Positions 17,721-30,038 of a stretch of 64,000 nucleotides of DNA are shown here, piece after piece. A model generated the notes under the pieces. The model saw nothing but the letters and a program-made list of their open reading frames with translations, was not told the origin of the DNA and made no database searches. Source of the DNA: Solihabitans fulvus (GTDB taxonomy: Bacteria > Actinomycetota > Actinomycetes > Mycobacteriales > Pseudonocardiaceae); NCBI RefSeq assembly GCF_008386585.1, contig NZ_VUOB01000014.1, forward strand, positions 20,478-84,477, written 5' to 3'. A program made the translations under genes and the position numbers. The first letter of the stretch is position 1. Each line of letters starts with the position of its first letter.

Positions 17721-17798
17721 AGTTGGCCGTGCTCGTTCCCGTCAAGTGCCTGGGTCTGCGGGGGTGGGTGAGCCGGAACGACGCGGTCGCGAACCGGG

Positions 17799-18260
17799 TC
17801 AGAGCGTTCCGCTGATCGGAGGGTGGAGGGGCGGCAGGTCCAGCTGCGGGATCTCCTCGGCGCGGCTCCTGGTCAGCACCACGGCGAGCTCCGCACGCAG
17901 CCGAGCAGCCGCGCCGGCACCGGCCGGCAGCTGGATCTCGACGTCCTGCTCGACGCCCAGCTGCTCGGCCGCGTCCCGCGTGAGCGCCAACCGCAGCACG
18001 TCCCCGTCCACCGCGCAGGCGCGCACCCCGCCGTACACGCTGGCGCCGTGTTCGTTGCTCACGCTGTAGGTGTCCATGCCGAGCCTGCGGTCCTGCTCGG
18101 TGAACTCGCCGCGCGTGGCCTGGATGACAATGCCCCACCCGTCACCATCCGCCGTCTCGGCGAACGCGACGAACGCGAGGGCGTCATCCGGCGAGCTGGC
18201 CGCCACGGCTCGCGCGCACCTGGCCGGGCCGTTCGGGTCGGCCGCTTCTCGGTCGCCCAT
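17799..18260 (-). CDS. Imm10-like immunity protein
   Basis: A 153-residue acidic protein that matches the Imm10 pattern: a central LGMDTYSVSNEHGASVYGGV block followed by a strand-turn-strand (CAVDGDVLRLALTRDAAEQLGV). ATG 18260 shares one base with the stop of the toxin gene just upstream (TGATG), so the pair is translationally coupled. Imm10 proteins neutralise polymorphic-toxin effector domains, often nucleic-acid deaminases, in kin discrimination. The longer frame upstream of 18260 overlaps the toxin gene and is rejected. That the neighbour is the cognate toxin is inferred from order and overlap. Confidence 0.8.
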   Translation of the reverse strand: MGDREAADPNGPARCARAVAASSPDDALAFVAFAETADGDGWGIVIQATRGEFTEQDRRLGMDTYSVSNEHGASVYGGVRACAVDGDVLRLALTRDAAEQLGVEQDVEIQLPAGAGAAARLRAELAVVLTRSRAEEIPQLDLPPLHPPISGTL

Positions 18261-19177
18261 CACTGCGTCTCCCACTTCTTCGGTTCGCCCGTCGTCTGGT
18301 CCACCCAGGTGTACCGCACCTTGCCGCCACTCGCTGTCGCCTTGTCCTGCATGGCTTTCGAGCAGTTGGGGCACGGCGGATAGATGCCGTCGACGCGCAG
18401 TGTCTGTCCTGGGCCGAGGTTCGCGTACTCCGGTGCGCGCATGATGCGGTGCTCGGTGTGTGAGGCGTTCATGCCGTTGGGGAAGGGCATCGCCTTCTCG
18501 GCCGCGGTCTGGGCTCCGCTCTGCCAGTAGCCGTCATTGCTGATCTTGTTGCCCTGCTGGTCGTAGAGCGCGCTGTTCGCGTAGTGGGTCGGCGTGGGTG
18601 GCCGGTCCATCTGCTGCTGGTCGTGGTGCTTGGTGGAGAAGTAGTCCCCGAGCTGGCCCTTGGGGGCACCTGGCACGCGGTTCGGGGCATCGGGCGAGGG
18701 CAGGCTCGCCGGTGGCGTCGAGTGGAAGTACGGGTCCTTCCCGGACTGCGGGGCGGGGGCGACGGAACCCAGTGGTGGCTTCGTGGTGCTCGGCACGGTG
18801 GCGACCTGCTGTGAGGTGGGCCCGACGTGGTTGGCGACGCTCGACGTCAGGGTGGTCGCGTTCTGAACGTGCGGTTGCAGCCCCGTCATCGAGGAGTTCA
18901 GGGCCAAGGCCGTCTGACTCACCGGCACGGGTTGGGACGGCCCGCCATGGCCGAACCCGGAGTGCTGCTGCGAGGGCCCACCCTGGCCGAACGGCGAGTT
19001 GGACGGCCCGCCCTGGCCGAACGGCGGGTGCTGCGGGGCGGGCTGGCCCGCGGGCGGGTGCTGCGGCGGGGCGGCCGGTCCCATCGGCTGGTGCTGCGGC
19101 GGCGGACCGGGCGGCCGAGTCCGCAGGTTGTACGGCGCGAACCTGGTGCCCTGACTGTGTTGACCCTTGGGTGGCAT
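18260..19177 (-). CDS. Deaminase-fold polymorphic toxin, Pro/Gly-rich N-terminus
   Basis: A 305-residue protein whose last 100 residues carry the cytidine-deaminase zinc signature: His240-x-Glu242 in SHTEHRIM, then Cys269 and Cys272 in PPCPNCSKAM. This matches toxin deaminases of the Pput_2613/DddA kind. The first 150 residues are low-complexity, with repeats of FGQGGPS and QHPP, then a Thr/Ser-rich linker. No Sec signal, WXG100 or other trafficking domain is visible. ATG 19177 is taken as the start; the frame stays open to 19363 but the extra part runs into the terminator hairpin of the upstream gene. The full-length delivery module may therefore have been lost. Target (DNA, RNA or nucleotide) is unknown. 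Confidence 0.75.
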   Translation of the reverse strand: MPPKGQHSQGTRFAPYNLRTRPPGPPPQHQPMGPAAPPQHPPAGQPAPQHPPFGQGGPSNSPFGQGGPSQQHSGFGHGGPSQPVPVSQTALALNSSMTGLQPHVQNATTLTSSVANHVGPTSQQVATVPSTTKPPLGSVAPAPQSGKDPYFHSTPPASLPSPDAPNRVPGAPKGQLGDYFSTKHHDQQQMDRPPTPTHYANSALYDQQGNKISNDGYWQSGAQTAAEKAMPFPNGMNASHTEHRIMRAPEYANLGPGQTLRVDGIYPPCPNCSKAMQDKATASGGKVRYTWVDQTTGEPKKWETQ

Positions 19178-19353
19178 GCGCGGTTCCAGTCCGTCGTCGG
19201 CAAGGATCCTCGTCGCGGACGACGAGGCGGTTGCGGAGACGGTCCAGTGTCCGCCCTTGGGCAGGGCGCCGGACGGCGGAAGTGTGGCCTCGCGCAAGAG
19301 ACCTGGCCGGTCCCGGCCGACGAGCCTGGCGACCGAAACTGGGCGGACGCGTC

Positions 19354-19395
19354 GTGGGGCCACGCGCCGGGCAGGGTGCCGGCGCGTGGCCCCAC
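19354..19395. terminator. Perfect 17-bp hairpin after the M14 carboxypeptidase gene
   Basis: Arms at 19354-19370 and 19379-19395 are perfect complements around an 8-nt loop. It begins 14 bp beyond the reversed stop codon at 19409 and is best read as the terminator of that minus-strand gene. It also separates the toxin gene from upstream transcription. Confidence 0.85.
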
Positions 19396-19408
19396 AACGG
19401 TTGTGCGG

Positions 19409-20815
19409 CTACCTGGTCGTGTAGGGAGAGGCGGCGTGCTGGGCCGCGTAGAGGAGGGCGGGCTGCATCTTCGGCCAGAACAGGCTGTCCTGGCAGGAGT
19501 AGGACGGCAGGAAGCCGTCGCAGCCCTGGCCGGTGTTGTCGCCGACCTCGATGGTGAAGCTCGCGACGCCGAGCTTGTCGTAGGTCCAGTCGTCGGTGCC
19601 GCCGGAGGCGTTGTAGAGGATCTCGCCGGCCTGGCCGTACTGGTAGCCGGTGATGCCGCCCATGTCGCGGGCCATCGCGCGCAGTGCGGTGTCGTTGCCG
19701 GTGTGCACGGCGTAGTTGTAGTTCCACGGGAACAGCACCATGCTGGCGTCGCTGTGCATGGTGATCATGACGCCCTTGGTGGTCACCGGGGCGGGCGCGG
19801 AGTTGCCGGTGCCGCGCGTCGCCGGGTAGAGATGGCGGAACAGGGCCTCGAGCGAGCTGTTCTCCACCTCGGAGTCGGCCTTCGGGCCGTCGTAGACCTC
19901 GCTGCACGCGTCGTGCGAGATGCCGGTGGTGTCCCAGTGCGTGCCAGCGTTGCGGTTCAGGTCGACGCCGGTCTGGCCGCTGAAGTCGCAGTTGCTGCCG
20001 TGGGTGTAGTCGGCGTTCTTGCGTTGCAGGTTCGGCGAGTCGCCGCCCTGCTGCACGATGTCGACGCCGTCCGGGTTTGCGACCGGCACGACCCACATCT
20101 CGGTGGTGTCGAGCAGGTTGGTGACGGCGCTGTCGCTGCCGTAGCCGTTGACCAGGTAGTCGATCCAGCGCCACGACACGTCGCCGGTGGTGATCTCGCG
20201 CGCGTGGATCTGGCTCATCAGGAAGAACCTGGGCTTGGCCGAGTTCGGGCTCTGCGCGCAGTCACCCGACTGCTTCTTGGTGATGCAGATGGCCCGCAGG
20301 TCGTAGCCGGCCTGGCCCTGGGACTGTAGCCACGACTGGCCATAGGTGACGTTGGTGGCCAGGTCGGGGTGCTGCGACGCGACCTGGTCCAGGTGCGCGT
20401 ACTGCGCGTTCACGGTGTGGTAGCCGCCGTAGTAGGTCTCGGTCACGTCGGCAGGGCGCCGCTTGGTGTTGTCGGACCTCGGAGCGGGCGGGGTCCACGC
20501 CGGCGCGGGCAGCACCTTCTCGACGGTCGGGCTGAAACCCTTCTGCCGCAGGCGATCCCCGGCCGCGCTGGGGCCGAGCACGAACAGGTCCGCGCCCTGG
20601 CGCTGTTCGAGCACGTCGAAGCCGGCGGCGAACAGTTGCTGCGCCGCGCCCGACGCGTTCGGCACGCGGTACACGTAGTTGGCCGACGCGGACCTGGCGG
20701 CCGGCTGCGCCGTTGGGGTGGACTGGGCACCCGTCTGTTGCAGCAGGAGAAGCGCGCTGGCGGCGACGGCCGCGAGGACCGTCGTGAACGCGCCCCTTCG
20801 GCGTTTCGTGGGCAT
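19409..20815 (-). CDS. Secreted M14 zinc carboxypeptidase
   Basis: A 468-residue M14 (carboxypeptidase A-like) metallopeptidase. A signal peptide is present: KRRR then a hydrophobic stretch at about 10-30 ending QTGAQS. A propeptide-like region extends to about 125, then the catalytic domain: zinc ligands His204 and Glu207 in QIHAREITT, NPDGVD, the MHSD third ligand and the catalytic Glu423 in FTIEVGD. Several Cys near 186-190, 295-320 and 432-441 suggest disulfides. It should remove C-terminal residues from extracellular peptides. The start has a GGAAGGAA site. It is followed by a perfect 17-bp hairpin. Confidence 0.93.
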   Translation of the reverse strand: MPTKRRRGAFTTVLAAVAASALLLLQQTGAQSTPTAQPAARSASANYVYRVPNASGAAQQLFAAGFDVLEQRQGADLFVLGPSAAGDRLRQKGFSPTVEKVLPAPAWTPPAPRSDNTKRRPADVTETYYGGYHTVNAQYAHLDQVASQHPDLATNVTYGQSWLQSQGQAGYDLRAICITKKQSGDCAQSPNSAKPRFFLMSQIHAREITTGDVSWRWIDYLVNGYGSDSAVTNLLDTTEMWVVPVANPDGVDIVQQGGDSPNLQRKNADYTHGSNCDFSGQTGVDLNRNAGTHWDTTGISHDACSEVYDGPKADSEVENSSLEALFRHLYPATRGTGNSAPAPVTTKGVMITMHSDASMVLFPWNYNYAVHTGNDTALRAMARDMGGITGYQYGQAGEILYNASGGTDDWTYDKLGVASFTIEVGDNTGQGCDGFLPSYSCQDSLFWPKMQPALLYAAQHAASPYTTR

Positions 20816-21045
20816 GGGATTCCTTCCGACAAAGCAGCAGGGTGAGACCGGAAACTAGTCGCGCGATAACCGGTCCATAACCCTCCGTACGTCGGTAGTT
20901 GCCCTCAGGCACATAAGCCTTGTGCATAGGGTCGGATTTTGCTGGTACATATGGGTGTTGTGGGTGGTGTGTCTGACTTGTTTCGCTGGGGCGGGTGACG
21001 GCGGACCCCGGTGCGGTGGGACGGCCACTGGCGGCGGACAGCGCG
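20816..21045. other. Intergenic promoter region with an A/T-richer stretch
   Basis: About 230 bp between the carboxypeptidase start and the hairpin of the next gene. No gene is supported; a frame of 164 codons from 20922 is antisense to the gene at 21110-22117. On the minus strand, TTATGG and TTATCG near 20865-20885 are possible -10 elements for the carboxypeptidase. The stretch 20895-20985 is clearly richer in A/T than its neighbours. Confidence 0.4.
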
Positions 21046-21081
21046 CTGCCGGCCACCGGGCTGGTGCCCGGTGGCCGGCAG
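21046..21081. terminator. Perfect 15-bp hairpin downstream of the sigma-factor operon
   Basis: CTGCCGGCCACCGGG (21046-21060) and its exact complement (21067-21081) flank a 6-nt loop, 28 bp beyond the reversed stop at 21110. This is the expected terminator of the minus-strand sigma factor/membrane protein pair. Confidence 0.85.
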
Positions 21082-21109
21082 TGTGTGGTGGTTCGGTGGG
21101 TGTGGTGGC

Positions 21110-22117
21110 TCAGTGCGCGGACGCGGCCAGGATGATGTCGCGTAGCTGGGCCGCGGTGACCGCCGAGGTGCCGAGCGACGCCTGCGCCCAGTGGTTCTGG
21201 TCGAGCTGGCGCACCAGGATGCGCCCGTCCGGGGTGTGCCGAACGCCGTCCGCGTCCGGCGCGCTGAGCGGGGCCCGCTGGCCCTGGCCGGAGGTGGTGA
21301 CCTCGTTCGGGGCCGTGCCTGACCGGAAGTTCAGGGTCGCGCACATCGTCTTGTCGGCGAACTCGTCCGGGCCGATCATCACCGTGGTCATGCCAGCGTT
21401 GCCGCGACCCCAGTAGGACACGGCGAGGCCCGCCGGCAGGCTGGCCACCGCGCCCGCCTCTGGCGGGTCCGACGGCGTCAGGGTGATGGAGTCCGCGACG
21501 GACCTGGCCAGCTCTGCCGAGGACGAGGTCACCGTGATCCACGTGCCCGGCGCGGGTTGCCAGACCAGCTGTACGGTCACCGGTCCGCCTGACGCCGGCG
21601 TCAGCTGGCGGAGCTCTGCCTGGCTGCCGCGCACGGTCGTCGGCTGCGCGTTCCCCTGATGGCCGCCCTGCCGGGGAGCTGTCGGCGTGAGCAGCGCGTT
21701 GACCTGGCTGGTGCCGTTGCGGAGGTCCACCATCGAAGCCGAGGGGGTCACGCTCCAGTTGTCCCACCGGAAGCCGGCCGGGGCGGTGAAGGTGAACGGC
21801 AGCGTGGCGCTGACGCTCGGCTTTGTCGGCAGCTGTTGGCCCGGCGAGGCCTGCCGCGCGGTCGACGACTGCTGGGTCGGCGCGGTCGCGGGCTGGACCT
21901 GGTGAGCCGACTGGGTCGGGCCCTGCCGGTCCAGGACCATCACGCCGGCGGCGATCGCGGCGGTGGCGATGGCGACCGTGCCGGCCACCGCGGTCGCCCT
22001 GCGTCGGGACCGCGCCCTTCGGATGCCGATGGTTGTGTTGGCCAGCACCACTTCCGGGTCCGGCGCGCGTGACGCGCGCTCGGTCAGGGCGGCACGCAGC
22101 AAGTCGTGGTCGGTCAT
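21110..22117 (-). CDS. Membrane protein coupled to ECF sigma factor (candidate anti-sigma)
   Basis: A 335-residue single-pass protein. The N-terminal about 40 residues are cytosolic (MTDHDLLRAALTERAS...RRARSRRR), one helix spans about 42-62, and a Ser/Thr/Gln-rich linker leads to a large extracytoplasmic domain. The ATG overlaps the sigma factor stop by 4 bp. Its position after a SigE-like sigma factor and the short cytosolic N-terminus suggest a role in controlling that sigma factor, but the usual zinc-binding HxxxCxxC anti-sigma motif is absent. The extracytoplasmic sequence resembles no family I recognise. It could instead be a product regulated by the sigma factor. Confidence 0.75.
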   Translation of the reverse strand: MTDHDLLRAALTERASRAPDPEVVLANTTIGIRRARSRRRATAVAGTVAIATAAIAAGVMVLDRQGPTQSAHQVQPATAPTQQSSTARQASPGQQLPTKPSVSATLPFTFTAPAGFRWDNWSVTPSASMVDLRNGTSQVNALLTPTAPRQGGHQGNAQPTTVRGSQAELRQLTPASGGPVTVQLVWQPAPGTWITVTSSSAELARSVADSITLTPSDPPEAGAVASLPAGLAVSYWGRGNAGMTTVMIGPDEFADKTMCATLNFRSGTAPNEVTTSGQGQRAPLSAPDADGVRHTPDGRILVRQLDQNHWAQASLGTSAVTAAQLRDIILAASAH

Positions 22118-22614
22118 GATGAAGCCTCCGCTCGTTCGGCCTTCGCCCGGATCCGGAGCGCGGAGAGCCCGCGTGAGACATGGCTGCGCACGGTCGCCTG
22201 CCCGCAGCCGAGGACCTGCGCGATCTCGGCGTCGTCCCGATCCTCGAAGTACCGCAACACGATCGCCGCCTGCTGGCGTCGGCTCAGCCCGCTGAGCAGC
22301 TCGGCGAGGTGGCCGGCGTCGGCGATGCGCGCCGCCGGGTCGGCGGCGACCGGGTGCGCGGCCTCGATCAGGTCATGGCTCGACCGCACCGACCGCTGGT
22401 ACCAGCGCCGCAGCCAGGACAGGTGCCCGTTGACCACCATCTTGCGGAGGTACAGGTCGGGCCGGTCCAGGCGGGACACCTTGGGCCAGCGGGGATAGGC
22501 GCGGATCAGTGCGTCCTGCACCAGATCCTGGGCAAGCTCGGTGTCCCCGGTCAGCGCGGCGGCGAACCGAACCAACCCGGCGAGTTGCTCACGGCAGAAC
22601 TCCTCGTACTCCAC
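22114..22614 (-). CDS. SigE-type ECF RNA polymerase sigma factor
   Basis: A 166-residue group 4 sigma factor. Region 2 covers about 8-72 (FAAALTGDTELAQDLVQDALIRAYPRW), and region 4 covers about 100-155 (SGLSRRQQAAIVLRYFEDRDDAEIAQVLGC, then QATVRSHVSRGLSALR). It lacks regions 1 and 3, as usual. It belongs to the short actinobacterial SigE-like (SIG24) group. It starts at GTG 22614 with an AGGAA run immediately upstream, an unusually short spacing. The following gene is coupled by ATGA. It begins 77 bp after the end of jetC on the same strand, with a small hairpin in between, so it is probably transcribed separately. Confidence 0.93.
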   Translation of the reverse strand: MEYEEFCREQLAGLVRFAAALTGDTELAQDLVQDALIRAYPRWPKVSRLDRPDLYLRKMVVNGHLSWLRRWYQRSVRSSHDLIEAAHPVAADPAARIADAGHLAELLSGLSRRQQAAIVLRYFEDRDDAEIAQVLGCGQATVRSHVSRGLSALRIRAKAERAEASS

Positions 22615-22690
22615 TTCCTACAAACACCCGCAGCCTGGTGTGTTGTGGCACGGTTGGCGGTTTTCTTTTCGCGCCTGGCTCGGGGAGCGG

Positions 22691-26856
<4,166 letters not shown>

Positions 26857-26860
<4 letters not shown>

Positions 26861-28077
26861 GCGTCACCTTCCTCGTCGTCGAACAGGGACCAACTCGGCG
26901 GCGCCTGCGGGGCCGGGGGCGCCTCGCGCTCCGGATCGCCGTCGGGCTCCGGCACCCAGCGGTGCGCGGCCGGGCTCAACAGCCAACCGCCGGGGTCGGC
27001 CGGGTCCGGCACCGCGAGGCCCATCCGCTCCAACAGGCCGGTCACGTCCTCGACCAGCCGGTCGACGTCCTCGGTGACCTGCCGGGACCACGCCGCCGGG
27101 TAGTCCTCGACCAGCTGGCCGCAGACCTCGCGGATCCGGGCCAACGGCACCGGCCGCCTGCCGTCCGCCGTGTCCTGTGCCTCGGCGTCCTCGCCGCAGT
27201 CTGCCAGCAGCGTCGGCAGCGCCAACAGGGCGATCCGCGCCGCGGTGCTGGTGCCGGGGAAGTAGAGATCGGTCAGGTAGTCCTCGGGGTCGCTGGCGAG
27301 CACGCCCTCCAGCCGGCTCTCCGTGTACAGCCCGAAGCACTGCTCCAACAGCGCCGACTCGCGCCTCTGGTTGCGGCGCAACCACTCCGCCTGGTCGGCC
27401 GGCAGGTCCGCGTAGTGCACCACCGGGCCCTCGACCAGCCGCCGCCGCACCGCGTGCTCGACCCCGCGCGGCCCTGGCCGGGCCGCGAGCGCCACCAGCC
27501 GCGCCGGGTCCGCCGCCTCGGCGACCGGGCCGGCCAGCAGTTGGCCGAGCAGGTCCGTGTCGATGGTGATCAGCGCCTCCGCCTGCACCTCCTGGCCCGC
27601 GGTGCCGACCGTGCCCTCCGTCTCGGTGAGCACGCCGAGCCCGACCAGGTGCCGCAGCGCCGCCGTCAGCGCCCGCCGGTCCGCGGTGTCGTCCACCACG
27701 TCGATGCCGGCCTCGGCCGCCGCGGCCCTGACATCGGCCACCAGCCTGGACAACAGCACCTGGCGGCCGGCCCCGGTCAGCACCGCCATGGTCAACGCCA
27801 GGTAGGCGTACCCGCGCGGGGACAGGCCGGCGACGCCGCGCGTGCTGTCCGCGCCGGGCCCCGCCTTGTACAGGCGCGCGAACCGGCGCTCCACCACCAA
27901 CCGGTAGCCGAGCAGCCCGGCGAACAGGTCCTGGAGCGCGAACCGGTGCCGGTACACCAGCGGCAGCAGCTCGCCGTCCTGGCCGTCGGCGCGCAACAGC
28001 GGCCTGCGCAGCAGCGTGCGCGCGCAGCGCACCACGTTCGCCGCGTCGATGTCGGACAGCTCGTCGAGGACCTTCAT
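26857..28077 (-). CDS. jetB: JetB-like protein (TIGR02678)
   Basis: A 406-residue protein of the TIGR02678 family, the MukE-like kite subunit of Wadjet. It opens RCARTLLRRPLL, continues with LPLVYRHRFALQDLFAGLLGYRL and LSPRGYAYLALTMAVLTG, and has winged-helix-like segments, ending in an acidic, Pro-rich tail. In Wadjet it bridges the kleisin JetA and the DNA held by JetC. The ATG overlaps the stop of a 47-codon frame by 4 bp, and its own stop overlaps the GTG of jetC by 4 bp, so translation is coupled throughout. No membrane segment or catalytic motif, as expected. Confidence 0.9.
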
Positions 28078-28217
28078 GCCGGCGAGCCCTCCAGACGGTC
28101 GTGGCGTGGTGCTGATGTTGGTGCGGGGTGGTGTCGTGTCGGCGAGCCCTGCTGACCGCGGTGGTTAAGCGTGTGCGCCCGTCGGGTCGTGCTGCGCCGG
28201 TTGTCGTGGGCCGTCAT
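28074..28217 (-). CDS. Small 47-codon frame bridging jetA and jetB
   Basis: ATG 28217 overlaps the jetA stop as ATGA, and the TGA at 28074-28076 overlaps the jetB start as ATGA. The frame fills the whole 136-bp gap. The predicted peptide is Arg/His/Thr/Pro-rich (opening MTAHDNRRST, ending LEGSPA), without hydrophobic core or known motif. It could be a true small subunit, or only a carrier that keeps ribosomes moving from jetA to jetB. The repeated GGCGAGCCCT at about 28080 and 28140 hints that part of it arose by duplication. Protein status is uncertain; the double overlap is what supports it. Confidence 0.45.
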   Translation of the reverse strand: MTAHDNRRSTTRRAHTLNHRGQQGSPTRHHPAPTSAPRHDRLEGSPA

Positions 28218-29833
28218 GACGGGGCGTCCTGCCCCTCGTGGTCCAGGGCCAGCGTCGAGTCGTGCAGCGTCAGCGTGCCGCCGCTGGTGGTGATCCTGGT
28301 CGCGCTGCCGGCCGCGTGGCGCACCGTCACCCGCAGGCCGCGCACCGGGTCGGCGGCCGAGCCCGTGTCGTCGGCCCGCTCCCGCTGCGCCATCGCCATG
28401 GTCAGCAGCTCGCACAGCACGCCGAGCGCGTCCTGCGACAGCGTGGTCTCGGCCAGGCTCGACGCCGCCCCGCTCAGCTCGTTGATCGCCGCGGCTCGCC
28501 GCTCGTCCACCTCGCGCGCCTCGGCCAGCAGCGACTGCTCGGTCATCGGGTCGTCCATGATCCGCGAGGTGCGGCCCCGCGCGCCCCGGTCGCCCCGGCT
28601 GCGGACGCTCACCGTGACGTCCCGCATCGGCCCGTCCCGCCACGGCGTGCGCTCGTCGTCGCCGTCGTGCTCCGGCGCGGGCAGCAGGTGCCGCGCCGAG
28701 TAGAGCCCGAATGTCGCCGCGTACAGCTCGTGCGCGTCGGCCTGCGCGCTCGCGTCGAACCAGGCGGCCAGCTTCAGCAGCTCGGCGCGCCTGCCGGGCA
28801 GCAGCCCGCCGCCCGAGGTGGCCCGCTTTACGCTCGCCAGCAGCGACCCGATGGCCCTGGCCGTCGCCTCGCGCAGCGCCGTCACCTGGCTTGGCCGGCC
28901 GGGCCGGTCCACGAACCAGTCGGTCAGCTCCTGCCAGTCCGCCGCCGAGCGGCCCCTGGCCCGCTCCACCTCGCCGCCGAGCCGGTCGGTCGGATCGAGC
29001 AGCCGCAGCAGCTCGACGCGGGCCCTGGCGAGCCCGGCCAGCGCGTCGGCGATGGCCGGCGTGTGCCGCAGCACGTCCTCGACCACCCGCTGGATGTACT
29101 CGACCAGCAGGTTGCGGAACCCGGAGATCTCGTCCGGCGCGAGGTGGTTGCGGGTCACCACCTGGCCGAGGTACGCGTAGAAGTCGCGCACGGTCGCGGC
29201 CAGCTCGGCGTGTTGCAGGAACAGCGTGGTGACCTGCTCGGCCAGCGCCTCGCCTGCCCGGCGCGCCCCGGTCGAACTTGGCCCGTGCCGCTCCGCGAGC
29301 AGCGCCTCGGACAGCGACGAGCCGAGCTGCCGCAGCCCCCGCTCCACGGCCGGCAGCAGCTCCCTGGACACCTCGCGGGCGCCCTCCGGCACCCGCAGCA
29401 GCTCGTCCACGTCCCGCTGCACCCGCACCGCGAGCTTGCTCACCTGGTAGCGGACGCTGCCGTGCTGGAACTCGGCGATGCTCGCGGCCACCACCTCGCG
29501 GCGGCCCTGCACGAGGTTGCCCCACTCGACGAGCTGCCGCAGCCGCGCGATCACGTTCTCGATGCGCGACTCGCCCTGCTCGACCCGGCCCTCCCGCTCG
29601 GCCCCGGCCAGCGCGCCGGCGACCTCGCCAGCGGACAGGTCGGCGAGCAGCGTCGAGGTGAACAGCCGCATGACGGCCAGGTAGGTGCGGTGGTGGTCGC
29701 GGGCGTCCAGGTAGGCGTAGAGCTTCAGTCGGCGCTGCTGCGCCTCCACCACGTCGCCGTCGTCGCCGACCCCCTGACGGGGACCGGACACGGCCGCGTC
29801 AGCTGACCCCTGGCTGTCCCGCACCGACTCCAC
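28214..29833 (-). CDS. jetA: JetA-like protein (TIGR02677), kleisin-type subunit
   Basis: A 539-residue mainly helical protein of the TIGR02677 family, the MukF-like kleisin of Wadjet. Recognisable pieces are YLDARDHHRTYLAVMRLF near the start, LRQLVEWGNLV (winged helix, about 100-130), and the helical block RLLDPTDRLGGEVERARGRSAADW. I choose GTG 29833 (VESVRDSQ); the frame is open to 29890 with a less likely start. It heads the jetA-orf47-jetB-jetC operon. It is divergent from cobD, with about 205 bp between the starts, in which the operon promoter should lie. No jetD-like gene precedes it. Confidence 0.88.
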   Translation of the reverse strand: MESVRDSQGSADAAVSGPRQGVGDDGDVVEAQQRRLKLYAYLDARDHHRTYLAVMRLFTSTLLADLSAGEVAGALAGAEREGRVEQGESRIENVIARLRQLVEWGNLVQGRREVVAASIAEFQHGSVRYQVSKLAVRVQRDVDELLRVPEGAREVSRELLPAVERGLRQLGSSLSEALLAERHGPSSTGARRAGEALAEQVTTLFLQHAELAATVRDFYAYLGQVVTRNHLAPDEISGFRNLLVEYIQRVVEDVLRHTPAIADALAGLARARVELLRLLDPTDRLGGEVERARGRSAADWQELTDWFVDRPGRPSQVTALREATARAIGSLLASVKRATSGGGLLPGRRAELLKLAAWFDASAQADAHELYAATFGLYSARHLLPAPEHDGDDERTPWRDGPMRDVTVSVRSRGDRGARGRTSRIMDDPMTEQSLLAEAREVDERRAAAINELSGAASSLAETTLSQDALGVLCELLTMAMAQRERADDTGSAADPVRGLRVTVRHAAGSATRITTSGGTLTLHDSTLALDHEGQDAPS

Positions 29834-30038
29834 GGTCGGCCACCCTAACTGGCCACCGACCGGGTAACCGCCGTCACGCTGCCGTTTCACCGGTCAGGGG
29901 GTGGCGCGGCGCTCGAGATACCGCGCCAGCTCGGCCCTCACACCATTGGGGGACACCCGGGACGGTAACCTGCGGGCCTTGGTGCCCGCCGTCGGTGTGG
30001 CCGACGAGCCGCCCGGATCATGGGCCGGCGAGGACTGT

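Noticed and set aside
19178..19363. Upstream extension of the deaminase toxin frame
   Set aside because: The added start is in the stem of a perfect terminator hairpin, and the residues are not recognisable as a delivery domain; kept only as a possibility.
20922..21416. 164-codon plus-strand frame near the sigma operon
   Set aside because: It begins in an intergenic region, runs antisense into the gene at 21110-22117, and has no SD or motif.
28080..28150. Short direct repeat GGCGAGCCCT as an insertion footprint
   Set aside because: Only 10 bp long, without inverted ends or interior; noted as possible duplication within the small frame.
29901..30038. Cobalamin riboswitch upstream of cobD
   Set aside because: I looked for the B12-box core and paired elements and saw none; the region is short and shared with the jetA promoter.
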